From Maribacter dokdonensis DSW-8 (lineage in GTDB: Bacteria; Bacteroidota; Bacteroidia; Flavobacteriales; Flavobacteriaceae), in NCBI RefSeq assembly GCF_001447995.1, contig NZ_LDPE01000006.1, positions 1-64,000 of the forward strand: a stretch of DNA of 64,000 nt, read 5' to 3'. The position numbers and the translations under genes are program-made. Below, one piece after another: positions 18,675-27,072 of this stretch. The notes below the pieces were generated by a model. That model worked only from the letters and a program-made list of their open reading frames with translations, was not told where the DNA came from and ran no database searches. Positions within the stretch are counted from its first letter, which is position 1. Every line of letters starts with the position of its first letter.

Positions 18675-19310
18675 TTAAGATAAGTACTTTTTGAACCTAT
18701 CTTTCTTGTACTGTGGTACAGATTCGTTGTTCATGAACAGTTCAAGTAAATCTCTTGATTTAACTTTTGAGAACATTAGTTCATAAAATTGCTGAATGGT
18801 TAAAGTGTTTTTAGATTGCTCAACTAAAATTATTTCATCACCTTTTGTTACGCTACCTTCCTTTAAGATTTTAACGTAAGTGCCCGGGTGGTTATGGTCA
18901 ATAAATTCTTTCAGTATTTTTTGTGATCCAAATCTAACTCCTAGTTTATAACAAGGTTCACGTGGTTGGGTAATTTGTACAATAGCCTCGCCAATTTTGT
19001 AAATATCTCCAACACGTACTTTAGATTCATCTAAGCCGTCTACGGTTAGGTTTTCACCGAACATGCCCCAGTCCCATTTCAAATCCGGGTAGCGGCTTTT
19101 CCAATAATCATAGTAATCGGCAGAAAAAAGGTAGCACGCTTTATTGGAACCGCCATGATGTACACGGTCAATAACCGTATCGTTCTTAACATCATTTTCA
19201 GTTAAAAATAACGATGTAGATGTTGGGTATTTAAAGATGCCGGTTTGCTCAGTGGCACCGTTCCATTCAAAAGTAACCGGGTCTCCTAAATTTGTAGAAA
19301 TCACCTTCAT
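18675..19310 (-). CDS. MOSC domain-containing protein (YiiM-like)
   Basis: The 211-residue cytoplasmic protein has a beta-barrel MOSC domain at about residues 20-160 (HHGGSNKACYLFS, FGENLTVDGLDESKVRVGD, ITQPREPCYKLG). The C of EPCYKLG matches the conserved cysteine thought to bind molybdenum cofactor or sulfur. YiiM-type proteins reduce N-hydroxylated compounds in E. coli; whether that holds here is inferred. The C-terminal 50 residues form a small helical tail. It is followed after 18 nt by the DUF885 gene. Confidence 0.9.
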   Translation of the reverse strand: MKVISTNLGDPVTFEWNGATEQTGIFKYPTSTSLFLTENDVKNDTVIDRVHHGGSNKACYLFSADYYDYWKSRYPDLKWDWGMFGENLTVDGLDESKVRVGDIYKIGEAIVQITQPREPCYKLGVRFGSQKILKEFIDHNHPGTYVKILKEGSVTKGDEIILVEQSKNTLTIQQFYELMFSKVKSRDLLELFMNNESVPQYKKDRFKKYLS

Positions 19311-19471
19311 GCGGTGAAGATAAAAAAAGCACCAATAAATATGGTAATAGGTTTACTTAAAGTTGACCAAACAGTTATTAAATTGGTTAAAAACAGGTTC
19401 TGTGAATCGTTAATCAACGATTTTAATACTTAAATTTTACAAATTTCTAAATTCAATAATAAGCTATAGTC

Positions 19472-20881
19472 TTAATTGGTTAATATGGTATCAGCTGCTA
19501 TTCTGTTATTTTGAGTATTAGATGATGAAATGTTCTCTGGAAAGTACCAGAAGGGAATGTTAACTAATACTTTTTCAATAGTCTTAGATTCTGAATCCAA
19601 TTTATTTTCTTTTGTTGGTCCGGTAATAGTCAAAATGTGTTTTCCTTCATCTAAGTTTTTAATATTTAAATAAGTTTCAAAACCCATTCTGTCTTTTGCA
19701 TTTGTGCTGATGATAAAATCACTTTTAAATAAGTTGGAATCTATTCGTATTGTGTAGATTTCGTTAACAGTTTCAAGATACTTTTTTAGATTTAATGAAT
19801 CTTTAGTTCCGACAGCATCATTGTAGCCACTTTTAAAATCAATGGTTAATGAAGATTGAAATCCTCTCCTGTCTTTTTCAGGCTTTAATTTTTTGTTTCG
19901 ATCATAAATGAAATCCTCCATTTCTTTATTATGTAATAGAAATAATTGGAGATAATTTGTTTCAATTAATTTTGAAGGTAAGGAAGCAATATTTATAAAA
20001 CTGCCTTCTTCTTTAGATAGATCATTATAGTGTTCATTTAGTATTTGATATTGAGAAGAATTATTTCTTTTACTTAAATAATTCGAATTTTCATATTCTA
20101 ATGAAGCGAGCGTGACAATAATTATATAAATGGGAAGTAAAATAAAACTTAAGCGTTTACCCAATTTATTGTCTAAAAAATTATAAGCTAATGGACGATA
20201 TAAAAATGATAAAGTAAGTTTACTGAACACCCAATAGATAGGGAAATATAATGTTGATGTCCATTTTTTCTTTTTTAAAAACCCTTGACCTAAAAAGTCA
20301 ATAAAAACTATTATAGATGAAAGAAAAAATGGAATTATGAATGTAATAATTATAGTTCGTATTGCCCATTTTGGAAGAAAAGTAAGAAGTTCGAAACTTT
20401 GAATAATTAAAACGAAACTAATGGTTACTGTAAAAAAACCGATAACATAAAATATCATTAAAAATGAAGCTGCAAAAATGATACTGCAATAGGCTTCGAG
20501 GCTGGCTATGTAACGGTCAAATGATCCAACTTTTTTCTTTAAATACGAAGTAAATTTTTCTGAATAATTAAGTGTTGAATAATTAATGTCTCCGGATACA
20601 TATCTTAAACCTATGGCACCTATCCATAAACCTCTTAAAAGTACGTGGATAATTAAATTAAAGGTAAAAATCTGGCAACATATAAGTAGAATTGCCCAAA
20701 ATTGTCCAAATTCATCTGCTCCCGCAATTACGCTTTCCGATGCTTTTAACTCTAAGGGTTCGTTTGCTGCAAACAGACCATAAATTGCAAAACCAGAGAT
20801 AATCAATTCTAATTGCCAACTTTCTTGTTGTAACTTATCCAGTAATTTTTTGAAATTGACGCTTCGGTAGTTAGTGCTCAT
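19472..20881 (-). CDS. Integral membrane protein of unknown function (469 aa)
   Basis: I do not recognise a family. The first 270 residues hold about five or six membrane segments (near 25-42, 55-95, 128-162, 172-205 and 245-262), with conserved-looking LLRGLWIGAIGLRYVSGDI in the second loop. The rest (about 265-469) is a soluble, charged domain; its DEGKHILTITGP stretch reads like a final beta-strand hairpin. The gene is noticeably richer in A and T than its neighbours and uses more AAA/ATT/TTA codons, so it may have a different origin. It is monocistronic: a terminator separates it from htpG upstream and a 161-bp gap follows it. Confidence 0.8.
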   Translation of the reverse strand: MSTNYRSVNFKKLLDKLQQESWQLELIISGFAIYGLFAANEPLELKASESVIAGADEFGQFWAILLICCQIFTFNLIIHVLLRGLWIGAIGLRYVSGDINYSTLNYSEKFTSYLKKKVGSFDRYIASLEAYCSIIFAASFLMIFYVIGFFTVTISFVLIIQSFELLTFLPKWAIRTIIITFIIPFFLSSIIVFIDFLGQGFLKKKKWTSTLYFPIYWVFSKLTLSFLYRPLAYNFLDNKLGKRLSFILLPIYIIIVTLASLEYENSNYLSKRNNSSQYQILNEHYNDLSKEEGSFINIASLPSKLIETNYLQLFLLHNKEMEDFIYDRNKKLKPEKDRRGFQSSLTIDFKSGYNDAVGTKDSLNLKKYLETVNEIYTIRIDSNLFKSDFIISTNAKDRMGFETYLNIKNLDEGKHILTITGPTKENKLDSESKTIEKVLVNIPFWYFPENISSSNTQNNRIAADTILTN

Positions 20882-20921
20882 TTAATTCTTAGTTTCTTTA
20901 CTGAAAGATAACAACATTTAA

Positions 20922-20957
20922 CAAAAAAGCCACTACAAAAAATGTAGTGGCTTTTTC
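20922..20957 (-). terminator. Intrinsic terminator of htpG
   Basis: GCCACTAC (20929-20936) pairs with GTAGTGGC (20944-20951) around a 7-nt A/T loop, with a six-A run before and a five-T run after, so it can work on both strands. Here it ends htpG transcription before the unknown membrane-protein gene. Confidence 0.92.
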
Positions 20958-20977
20958 AAAATTATAAGAAATGGAAA

Positions 20978-22867
20978 TTACTTCACCATCTCATAACTAC
21001 GTTTAATAAACTCTGTTAATGCCTTACCTTTAAGTAAGCCTTTGGACAACTTTGCCAAGTCAAGTGATTGGTTGATCAATCGCTCTTTTTTCTTCGCTGT
21101 TTTTGTATTTAAAAACTCGCTGACCAATGGGTGATTGGTATTGACGATAAGGTTATACATATCTGGCATAGCTCCCATACCGAACATACCACCGCCACCG
21201 CCGGTCTGTTGCATTTCTTTCATACGGCGCATAAACTCAGGTTCTGTAATGGTGAACGGAGAAGCGTCACTATCCATTGCTTCCAATTGAACGGTGAAGC
21301 TTTTATCTGTAATAGCTTCTTCCAATTCTTTTTTCAAAGTCTCTTTTTCTTCATCTGAAAGTTTAGAGATTTGAGTTTCCTCTTTTTGGATCAACTTATC
21401 TATATGGTCTGCATCTACACGAGCAAAAGATATGTTCTCTTTAGAACCTTCAAGTTTTTGCATTAGGTGACCAATAATTGGTGAGTCTAATAGCAATACT
21501 TCATAACCTTTAGCTTTTGCTGTTTCAATATAGCTGTGTTGCGCTTCTTTATCGGAAGCATACAGAATTATGGTTTTACCATCTTTATCTGTCTGTGCAT
21601 CTTTAATTTTTTCCAATAGCTCATCATATGTAAAGTATGAACCGTCTACGGTTGGGTAAAGTGCAAATTTATCTGCTTTGTCAAAGAACTTATCTTCTGA
21701 CAACATTCCGTATTCAATAACGATTTTGATATCGTTCCATTTAGCTTCAAAATCTTCTCTGTTGTTTTTGAACAAAGAGTTTAGTTTATCGGCAACTTTT
21801 CTGGTGATGTAAGAAGATATTTTCTTAACGGCACCATCTGCCTGTAAATAAGAACGAGAAACGTTTAACGGAATATCTGGAGAGTCTATAACTCCACGTA
21901 ACATAGTCAAGAATTCAGGAACAATACCTTCAACGTTATCTGTTACGAAAACTTGATTTTGGTATAACTGAATTTTGTCTTTCTGTACATTAAGATCATT
22001 TGTTAATTTAGGGAAATAAAGAATACCCGTTAAGTTAAAAGGATAGTCAACATTTAAATGAATGTTGAATAATGGCTCCTCAAATTGCATTGGGTACAAT
22101 TCTCTGTAGAATTCTTGGTAATCTTTTGCTTCTAAATCAGCCGGTTGTTTTGTCCAAGCTGGGTTAGGGTTGTTAATGATATTATCTACTTCTTGGGTAG
22201 GAGCTGGGTCATCTTCTTTTGCATCTTCCGGTTTCGGTAAAGTTTCCGTTTTCATTCCAAATTTAATTGGAATAGGCATAAACTTGTTGTACTTGCTTAA
22301 CAAACCGCTGATTTTGCTGTCTTCAAGAAACTCGGTTGAGTCTTCTGCGATATGAAGAATTATTTCTGTTCCACGGGTTTCTTTTTCTGCCGGTTCCATT
22401 ACAAACTCTGGAGAACCGTCACATGACCAATGTACCGCAGGTTCGTCTTTGTAACTTTTTGTAATGATCTCTACTTTATGAGCTACCATAAATGCAGAAT
22501 AGAATCCTAGACCAAAATGACCAATAATTCCAGAATCTTTTGCAGTATCTTCATACTTGTTCAAAAACTCCTCTGCGCCTGAAAATGCTACTTCGTTAAT
22601 GTATTTTTTAACCTCATCTTCTGTCATACCAAGACCTTGGTCAATGATATGAAGTTTTTTACCTTCTTTGTCCGCCTTAATTTCAATGATGGGATTACCA
22701 TACTCTACTTTGGCTTCTCCAATAGAGGTCAAATGCTTTAATTTTAAAGTTGCATCTGTTGCGTTAGAAACGAGTTCTCTTAGAAAAATTTCATGATCAC
22801 TGTACAAGAATTTCTTGATCAGTGGAAAAATGTTGTCTACCGACACATTAATTTTACCTGTTGCCAT
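20978..22867 (-). CDS. htpG: Molecular chaperone HtpG (Hsp90)
   Basis: ATP-dependent Hsp90 chaperone of the cytoplasm, 629 residues from the preferred start at 22867 (MATGKINVSVDNIFP); eight upstream in-frame codons to 22891 do not resemble the family. The N-terminal GHKL ATPase shows FLRELVSNATDA, DQGLGMT and GHFGLGFYSAFMVA. The middle domain has NVSRSYLQ with the conserved Arg, and the C-terminal dimerisation part contains a Gly/Met-rich segment (QQTGGGGGMFGMGAMP). It is also unusual for its acidic insert near DDPAPTQE. No heat-shock operator such as CIRCE was seen upstream. Confidence 0.97.
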   Translation of the reverse strand: MATGKINVSVDNIFPLIKKFLYSDHEIFLRELVSNATDATLKLKHLTSIGEAKVEYGNPIIEIKADKEGKKLHIIDQGLGMTEDEVKKYINEVAFSGAEEFLNKYEDTAKDSGIIGHFGLGFYSAFMVAHKVEIITKSYKDEPAVHWSCDGSPEFVMEPAEKETRGTEIILHIAEDSTEFLEDSKISGLLSKYNKFMPIPIKFGMKTETLPKPEDAKEDDPAPTQEVDNIINNPNPAWTKQPADLEAKDYQEFYRELYPMQFEEPLFNIHLNVDYPFNLTGILYFPKLTNDLNVQKDKIQLYQNQVFVTDNVEGIVPEFLTMLRGVIDSPDIPLNVSRSYLQADGAVKKISSYITRKVADKLNSLFKNNREDFEAKWNDIKIVIEYGMLSEDKFFDKADKFALYPTVDGSYFTYDELLEKIKDAQTDKDGKTIILYASDKEAQHSYIETAKAKGYEVLLLDSPIIGHLMQKLEGSKENISFARVDADHIDKLIQKEETQISKLSDEEKETLKKELEEAITDKSFTVQLEAMDSDASPFTITEPEFMRRMKEMQQTGGGGGMFGMGAMPDMYNLIVNTNHPLVSEFLNTKTAKKKERLINQSLDLAKLSKGLLKGKALTEFIKRSYEMVK

Positions 22868-23040
22868 TTTTTTATATGTTTTATGCCACATTCATCGTGG
22901 CCATTGTTAAATGTTTGCTTCACGGGTAAGGACAAAAAAAATACCATAGTAGGTAAGAGTGACAAACTGACAGTTGAAGGGTCGTAAAAGTTTAACAAAT
23001 ATTTTTGTTTAATTTTTAATTAAAAAAGTTAAACATAATG
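22868..23040. other. Intergenic region between htpG and the 23.05-kb element
   Basis: No gene is visible. On the minus strand it carries the htpG leader; an A-run near 22936-22944 and AT-rich DNA at 22990-23035 are the only features. No operator-like repeat was found. Confidence 0.5.
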
Positions 23041-23048
23041 TATATTTG
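23041..23048 (+). promoter_or_regulatory. -7 box for the 23.05-kb small-RNA candidate
   Basis: TATATTTG is an exact TAnnTTTG box. The expected transcription start, about 4-5 nt downstream, coincides with the first base of the outer stem GTGATTG at 23053. A -33 TTG is not present at 19-21 nt; TTG at 23005-23007 is too far. Confidence 0.5.
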
Positions 23049-23052
23049 TTCT

Positions 23053-23201
23053 GTGATTGGGAATAATTGCTATGAAAAAGTTTTTCAAACACAATCACGC
23101 GTTGATTATTTATTGGTTAGGTTGTTAAGAACGTGTTACTGCTAGGTGGCACGTTCTTATTACAAAAACCAACATGAACTATTTTCTACTGTTCATTTTT
23201 T
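23053..23201 (+). ncRNA. Candidate structured small RNA / micropeptide unit (element A)
   Basis: From the predicted start, GTGATTG (23053-23059) pairs with CAATCAC (23092-23098). Inside lie GCTATGAAAAAG and a nested hairpin TGAAAAA-G-TTTTTCA (23073-23087). The ATG at 23072 opens an 18-codon frame ending in TAA at 23126-23128 (ends IIYWLGC). A perfect 10-bp stem TAAGAACGTG/CACGTTCTTA follows (23126-23135 and 23150-23159) and overlaps the stop. A weaker stem ATGAAC/GTTCAT (23174-23179, 23191-23196) with a T-run comes next. The downstream gene, TetR-like, starts at 23225. It could be a free small RNA or a leader of that operon. Two similar loci lie at 54.36 and 54.51 kb. Confidence 0.4.
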
Positions 23202-23224
23202 CTGCCATTTTTAAATAAAAAGAT

Positions 23225-23878
23225 ATGTGCGCTAAAGCTAAAAAGGTTACTAAAGAAGTTATAATAGCCAAGTTTATGGATTATGTTTTGGAGCATGAAC
23301 ATTTGCCAAAAACGGTCTATAAGTTCTGTAAGGTCAATGCAATTGAAGAAGCGGATTTTTATTTGTATTTCGGTTCTATTGAGGCTTTGAAGAAGGGAGT
23401 TTGGAATTCCTTTTTTGAAAATACAATCAATGTCATAGAAAAAAATGCAGATTATCAATCATATGCCAATAGAGATAAAATGCTTACGTTCTTCTACACT
23501 TTTTTTGAGGTTTTGACCTTGAATAGAAGTTATGTATTGTACATCATGGAACGTGCAGAGAGTCCTTTGAAAAATCTAGCCCAATTAAAGGATCTTAGAA
23601 AAAATGTAAAAGATTACGCCAAACGTCTTATTATAGAAGGAAATGAGCAAAAGACTAGTAAGATAACAAAGCATAATCCACACTTGTTTTCAGAAGGGGC
23701 TTGGTTGCAGACCTTATTTTTAATGAATTTTTGGAAATCGGATGATTCTGCAGCTTTTGAAAAAACAGATGTAGCCATTGAGAAATCTGTTAATACAATT
23801 TTTGACGTTTTCGATAATACACCATTAGAGAATATCCTAGATTTTGGAAAATTTCTTTATAAAGAAAAATTTGCCTAA
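23225..23878 (+). CDS. TetR-like transcriptional regulator
   Basis: The 217-residue cytoplasmic protein has a diverged TetR N-terminal domain: the usual pattern survives as VYKFCKVNAIEEADFYLYF followed by GSIEALKKGVW, but the recognition helix is not canonical. The C-terminal domain is all-helical, in the manner of the Bacteroidota-type TetR C-terminal family (YTFFEVLTLNRSYVL and later WLQTLFLMNFWKSD). It is followed after 15 nt by a UbiB-type kinase gene, an arrangement that suggests a common transcript. The degenerate HTH means DNA binding is inferred, not certain. Confidence 0.8.
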   Translation: MCAKAKKVTKEVIIAKFMDYVLEHEHLPKTVYKFCKVNAIEEADFYLYFGSIEALKKGVWNSFFENTINVIEKNADYQSYANRDKMLTFFYTFFEVLTLNRSYVLYIMERAESPLKNLAQLKDLRKNVKDYAKRLIIEGNEQKTSKITKHNPHLFSEGAWLQTLFLMNFWKSDDSAAFEKTDVAIEKSVNTIFDVFDNTPLENILDFGKFLYKEKFA

Positions 23879-23893
23879 TGTAATCTAAAGGTC

Positions 23894-25201
23894 ATGAAAA
23901 CACTTGATAAAATACCTACCGGGAAGATAGAAAGAGCAAGTAAACTGGTAAAGACAGGCGCTAAAATAGGAGGTAACTATGCTAAATATTTTGGTAAAAA
24001 AATCATCAATCCAGAAACTACCAAAGATGAGTTGAACGAAGACAATGCGGCAGATATTTATGATGGGTTAAAATCTTTAAAAGGTAGTGCCCTAAAGGTA
24101 GCTCAAATGCTGAGCATGGAAAAGAATTTATTGCCTAATGCCTATGTTGAGAAGTTTTCATTATCACAATTTTCAGTTCCCCCTTTATCTGCACCTCTGG
24201 TTAGAAAAACCTTTAAAAAATATTTAGGTAAGTTTCCTGAAGAGGTTTTTGACTCTTTTGAAAAAGATTCTATAAATGCAGCAAGTATTGGTCAGGTCCA
24301 TAAAGCTACAAAAGACGGTAAGACCTTGGCGGTAAAAATTCAATATCCAGGTGTTGCACAAAGTATAAGTAGCGACCTAGCTATCGTTAAGCCTATTGCC
24401 ATTCGTATGTTTAATTTACAGGGTAAGGATTCGGATAAATATTTTAAGGAAGTTGAACATAAACTTGTAGAGGAAACAGATTATATTTTAGAAGTTGCTC
24501 AAAGCAAGGAAATAACTGAAGCTTGCAGGGTAATTCCCAATATAAATTTTCCAAATTACTATACTGATTTATCTAGTGAGCGTATTATCACTATGGATTG
24601 GATGAGCGGTAAGCATTTGAGCGAGTTTACCAAGACCAATTTTGAACCAGAGACAGGTGATAAGTTGGGGCAGGCTCTTTGGGATTTTTATATGTATCAG
24701 ATCCATGCTTTACGAAAAGTGCATGCAGACCCGCACCCGGGCAATTTTTTGGTCAGTGAAGACAATGAACTAATTGCTATAGACTTCGGATGCATAAAAG
24801 AGGTGCCAGATGCTTTTTATGTTCCTTATTTTGAATTGGCTGATCCAAAAAATATTTCCGACGATAAAATATTTACTGAAAAATTGTATCAACTTGAAAT
24901 TTTGATGCCTACGGATACTCAACAAGAAATAACGTTTTTCAATTCTATATTCCACCAACTCTTAAGTTTGTTTACATCACCCTTTCATAAAAAAGATTTT
25001 GATTTTGGTGATGAGGTTTTTTGGGCTAAGATTGCAGATTTGGGCGAGCAGTTTTCATCGGATAAGCAAATAAGAAAGATGAATGGTAATAGAGGGTCCA
25101 AACACTTTTTGTATATGAACAGAACTTTTTTTGGTCTGTATAATTTACTTCATGATCTAAAGGCGAATATTAAGGTCGATAACTATAAAAAGTACCTTTA
25201 A
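23894..25201 (+). CDS. AarF/UbiB (ABC1) family atypical kinase
   Basis: The 435-residue protein belongs to the ABC1/UbiB/COQ8 family, which supports quinone or lipid metabolism by an atypical kinase or ATPase activity. The Ala-rich loop is seen as NAASIGQVHKA (about 128-138), the lysine in TLAVKIQYPG (K148), the catalytic HADPHPGNFL with D and N, and the metal-binding DFG in IAIDFGCI. The family-defining KxGQ motif is replaced by KVAQ (68-71), a Gly-to-Ala change. It follows the TetR-like gene by 15 nt and forms a two-gene unit with it. The substrate is unknown; a quinone-lipid role is inferred from the family. Confidence 0.92.
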   Translation: MKTLDKIPTGKIERASKLVKTGAKIGGNYAKYFGKKIINPETTKDELNEDNAADIYDGLKSLKGSALKVAQMLSMEKNLLPNAYVEKFSLSQFSVPPLSAPLVRKTFKKYLGKFPEEVFDSFEKDSINAASIGQVHKATKDGKTLAVKIQYPGVAQSISSDLAIVKPIAIRMFNLQGKDSDKYFKEVEHKLVEETDYILEVAQSKEITEACRVIPNINFPNYYTDLSSERIITMDWMSGKHLSEFTKTNFEPETGDKLGQALWDFYMYQIHALRKVHADPHPGNFLVSEDNELIAIDFGCIKEVPDAFYVPYFELADPKNISDDKIFTEKLYQLEILMPTDTQQEITFFNSIFHQLLSLFTSPFHKKDFDFGDEVFWAKIADLGEQFSSDKQIRKMNGNRGSKHFLYMNRTFFGLYNLLHDLKANIKVDNYKKYL

Positions 25202-25282
25202 GTAGGTAACAGTCATAACAAGTGTTGGTTATATTTTTAATGTGATTTCTTAATAGTTGTTTATATTGCAACACTAATTCAA

Positions 25283-25296
25283 CCTGAACGATCAGG
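25283..25296. promoter_or_regulatory. Short inverted repeat just upstream of fabH
   Basis: CCTGA-ACGA-TCAGG is a 5-bp inverted repeat that ends 14 nt before the fabH start. It could be an operator or an RNA hairpin near the start codon, but it is short and a chance repeat is possible. Confidence 0.25.
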
Positions 25297-25310
25297 ATTA
25301 AAAAATTACT

Positions 25311-26321
25311 ATGTATAATTCTAAAATAATTGGCTTAGGTCATTATGTACCTGAAAATGTAGTGACAAATGACGATTTGTCTAAGGTGATGGATACAAAT
25401 GATGCTTGGATCCAAGAAAGAACCGGTATAAAGGAAAGAAGACATGTAGTTAAGGGTGATGGCGATACTACAACTACAATGGGTGTTAAGGCGGCCAAAA
25501 TAGCTATTGAAAGAGCTGGTATTGATAAGGATGATATAGATTTTATAGTGTTTGCCACTTTAAGTCCTGATTATTATTTTCCTGGACCGGGAGTTTTGGT
25601 ACAAAGAGATTTAGGGATCAAGACCGTTGGGGCATTAGATGTTCGTAACCAATGCTCTGGGTTCGTATATGCGGTTTCCATAGCAGACCAGTATATAAAA
25701 ACGGGCATGTACAAAAACGTACTTGTTATAGGTTCAGAGCTGCACTCCCATGGTTTAGATATGACAACGCGGGGTAGAAGTGTTTCCGTAATTTTTGGAG
25801 ATGGAGCAGGAGCGGCTGTACTTACAAGAGAAGAAGATACTACAAAAGGTATATTATCTACACATTTGCATTCAGAAGGTCAACATGCGGAAGAACTTTC
25901 ATTGATCGCTCCGGGTATGGGTAATAGATGGGTAACCGATATTATGGAAGATAGCAATCCTAATGATGAATCTTACTTTCCCTACATGAACGGGCAGTTT
26001 GTATTTAAAAACGCAGTGGTTCGTTTTAGTGAAGTTATAGTGGAAGGTTTAGAGAAGAATAAATTAAATGCTACCGATATTGATTTGTTGGTACCGCACC
26101 AGGCAAATTTGAGAATATCTCAGTTTATTCAAAAGAAATTTCAGTTAACAGATGATCAAGTGTTCAATAACATCATGAAATACGGTAACACCACAGCGGC
26201 ATCAATTCCAATTGCCCTTACAGAGGCATGGGAAGCTGGTAAGGTAAAAAGTGGTGATCTTGTTGTCTTGGCTGCATTCGGCAGTGGATTTACCTGGGGT
26301 AGTGTAATCATAAGATGGTAA
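25311..26321 (+). CDS. fabH: 3-oxoacyl-ACP synthase III family protein
   Basis: Ketoacyl-ACP synthase III condenses an acyl-CoA with malonyl-ACP to start fatty acid synthesis. The 336-residue protein has the thiolase fold with the catalytic triad C115 (RNQCSGF), H263 (PHQAN) and N293 (YGNTTAAS). The C-terminal GSGFTWGS is typical. The length is near the family norm (about 320-335). The gene stands apart from other fab genes, so it may be a second or specialised paralogue used for branched starter units, but the core FabH assignment is well supported. Confidence 0.9.
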   Translation: MYNSKIIGLGHYVPENVVTNDDLSKVMDTNDAWIQERTGIKERRHVVKGDGDTTTTMGVKAAKIAIERAGIDKDDIDFIVFATLSPDYYFPGPGVLVQRDLGIKTVGALDVRNQCSGFVYAVSIADQYIKTGMYKNVLVIGSELHSHGLDMTTRGRSVSVIFGDGAGAAVLTREEDTTKGILSTHLHSEGQHAEELSLIAPGMGNRWVTDIMEDSNPNDESYFPYMNGQFVFKNAVVRFSEVIVEGLEKNKLNATDIDLLVPHQANLRISQFIQKKFQLTDDQVFNNIMKYGNTTAASIPIALTEAWEAGKVKSGDLVVLAAFGSGFTWGSVIIRW

Positions 26322-26328
26322 AAAATAA

Positions 26329-26366
26329 AGCACCCATGGTTTTGCCATGGGTGCTATATAGTTTTA
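26329..26366 (+). terminator. Intrinsic terminator of fabH
   Basis: An 11-bp stem AGCACCCATGG/CCATGGGTGCT (26329-26339 and 26345-26355) with a 5-nt loop lies 7 nt after the fabH stop. The T-run is weak (ATATAGTTTT). Confidence 0.85.
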
Positions 26367-26515
26367 CTCAATAAGAAAAAACCAACCAATCTTCTATATT
26401 AAATATCACTATACATAATAATAGACGTATTTAATGTCTAATTGTTACGAACGGTCATGTACTATATTATCCCGGTGCGATAAAAATAAATTCTTTTGAG
26501 ATAAGGTATAAAAGA
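26367..26515. other. Gene-free AT-rich spacer
   Basis: No coding frame, tRNA or clear promoter was found here. It separates the fabH terminator from the 26.5-kb dyad. Confidence 0.5.
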
Positions 26516-26556
26516 AGAAACCCGGACATTCCAAAATGAATTGGAAGCCGGGCTTC
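26516..26556 (-). terminator. Terminator-like hairpin reading on the minus strand
   Basis: CCCGG (26521-26525) pairs with CCGGG (26548-26552), and TTCCAA (26529-26534) pairs with TTGGAA (26541-26546), so a two-part stem closes a 6-nt loop. On the minus strand the stem is followed by a T-rich run (TTTCTTCTTTT); the plus strand has no T-run. No minus-strand gene precedes it, so it would end an unannotated transcript arising between about 26560 and 26712. Confidence 0.5.
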
Positions 26557-26712
26557 AAATGCTGATAGGCTATACTAAACACTAACCATTAACTATAAAC
26601 ATATAGCGTTACCAACAAAATCTTTGTGCTCGTAAGAGTATTTAACTCTACTAATAGACGAAATATTGCCTAATTAGTTACTTATTAAGTGCATTTTTAA
26701 CATTTTTTTATT

Positions 26713-27072
26713 ATGAAAAAGACCCTAGTTTTCGGAGCCTCCTTAAAACCAAATCGATATAGCAATTTAGCAATACATAGACTGGTAGATTCGGGGGTGG
26801 AAACCTTTGCCTTTGGTTTAAGGGAAGGTAAGGTTTCAGGAGTCAATATCAGTAATAAGTTAGACAAAATTAATGATATTCATACAATAACCCTATATAT
26901 AAACCCAAAAAGACAAGAAGAATATTATAATAGCATTGTATCGTTAGCGCCTAAACGGGTTATTTTTAATCCTGGTACAGAAAACCCAGAGTTTTATAAC
27001 ATATTGAGAAATAATAATATAGAACCTGAAGTTGCCTGTACTTTAGTACTGTTAAGTACCGGGCAATATTAG
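26713..27072 (+). CDS. CoA-binding domain protein (YccU-like)
   Basis: The 119-residue protein has a Rossmann-type CoA-binding domain: [18 protein letters not shown] at the N-terminus, with the glycine-containing beta-alpha turn, and [15 protein letters not shown], the characteristic Asn-Pro-Gly loop. The length is normal for stand-alone CoA-binding proteins, whose role is mostly unknown. The stop overlaps the stop of the convergent symporter gene by 4 nt. It has a 390-bp leader region upstream. Confidence 0.88.
   Translation: MKKTLVFGASLKPNRYSNLAIHRLVDSGVETFAFGLREGKVSGVNISNKLDKINDIHTITLYINPKRQEEYYNSIVSLAPKRVIFNPGTENPEFYNILRNNNIEPEVACTLVLLSTGQY

Noticed and set aside
23072..23128. Amino-acid attenuator leader peptide in element A
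   Set aside because: The 18-codon frame has no run of one amino acid, and the downstream genes are not biosynthetic.
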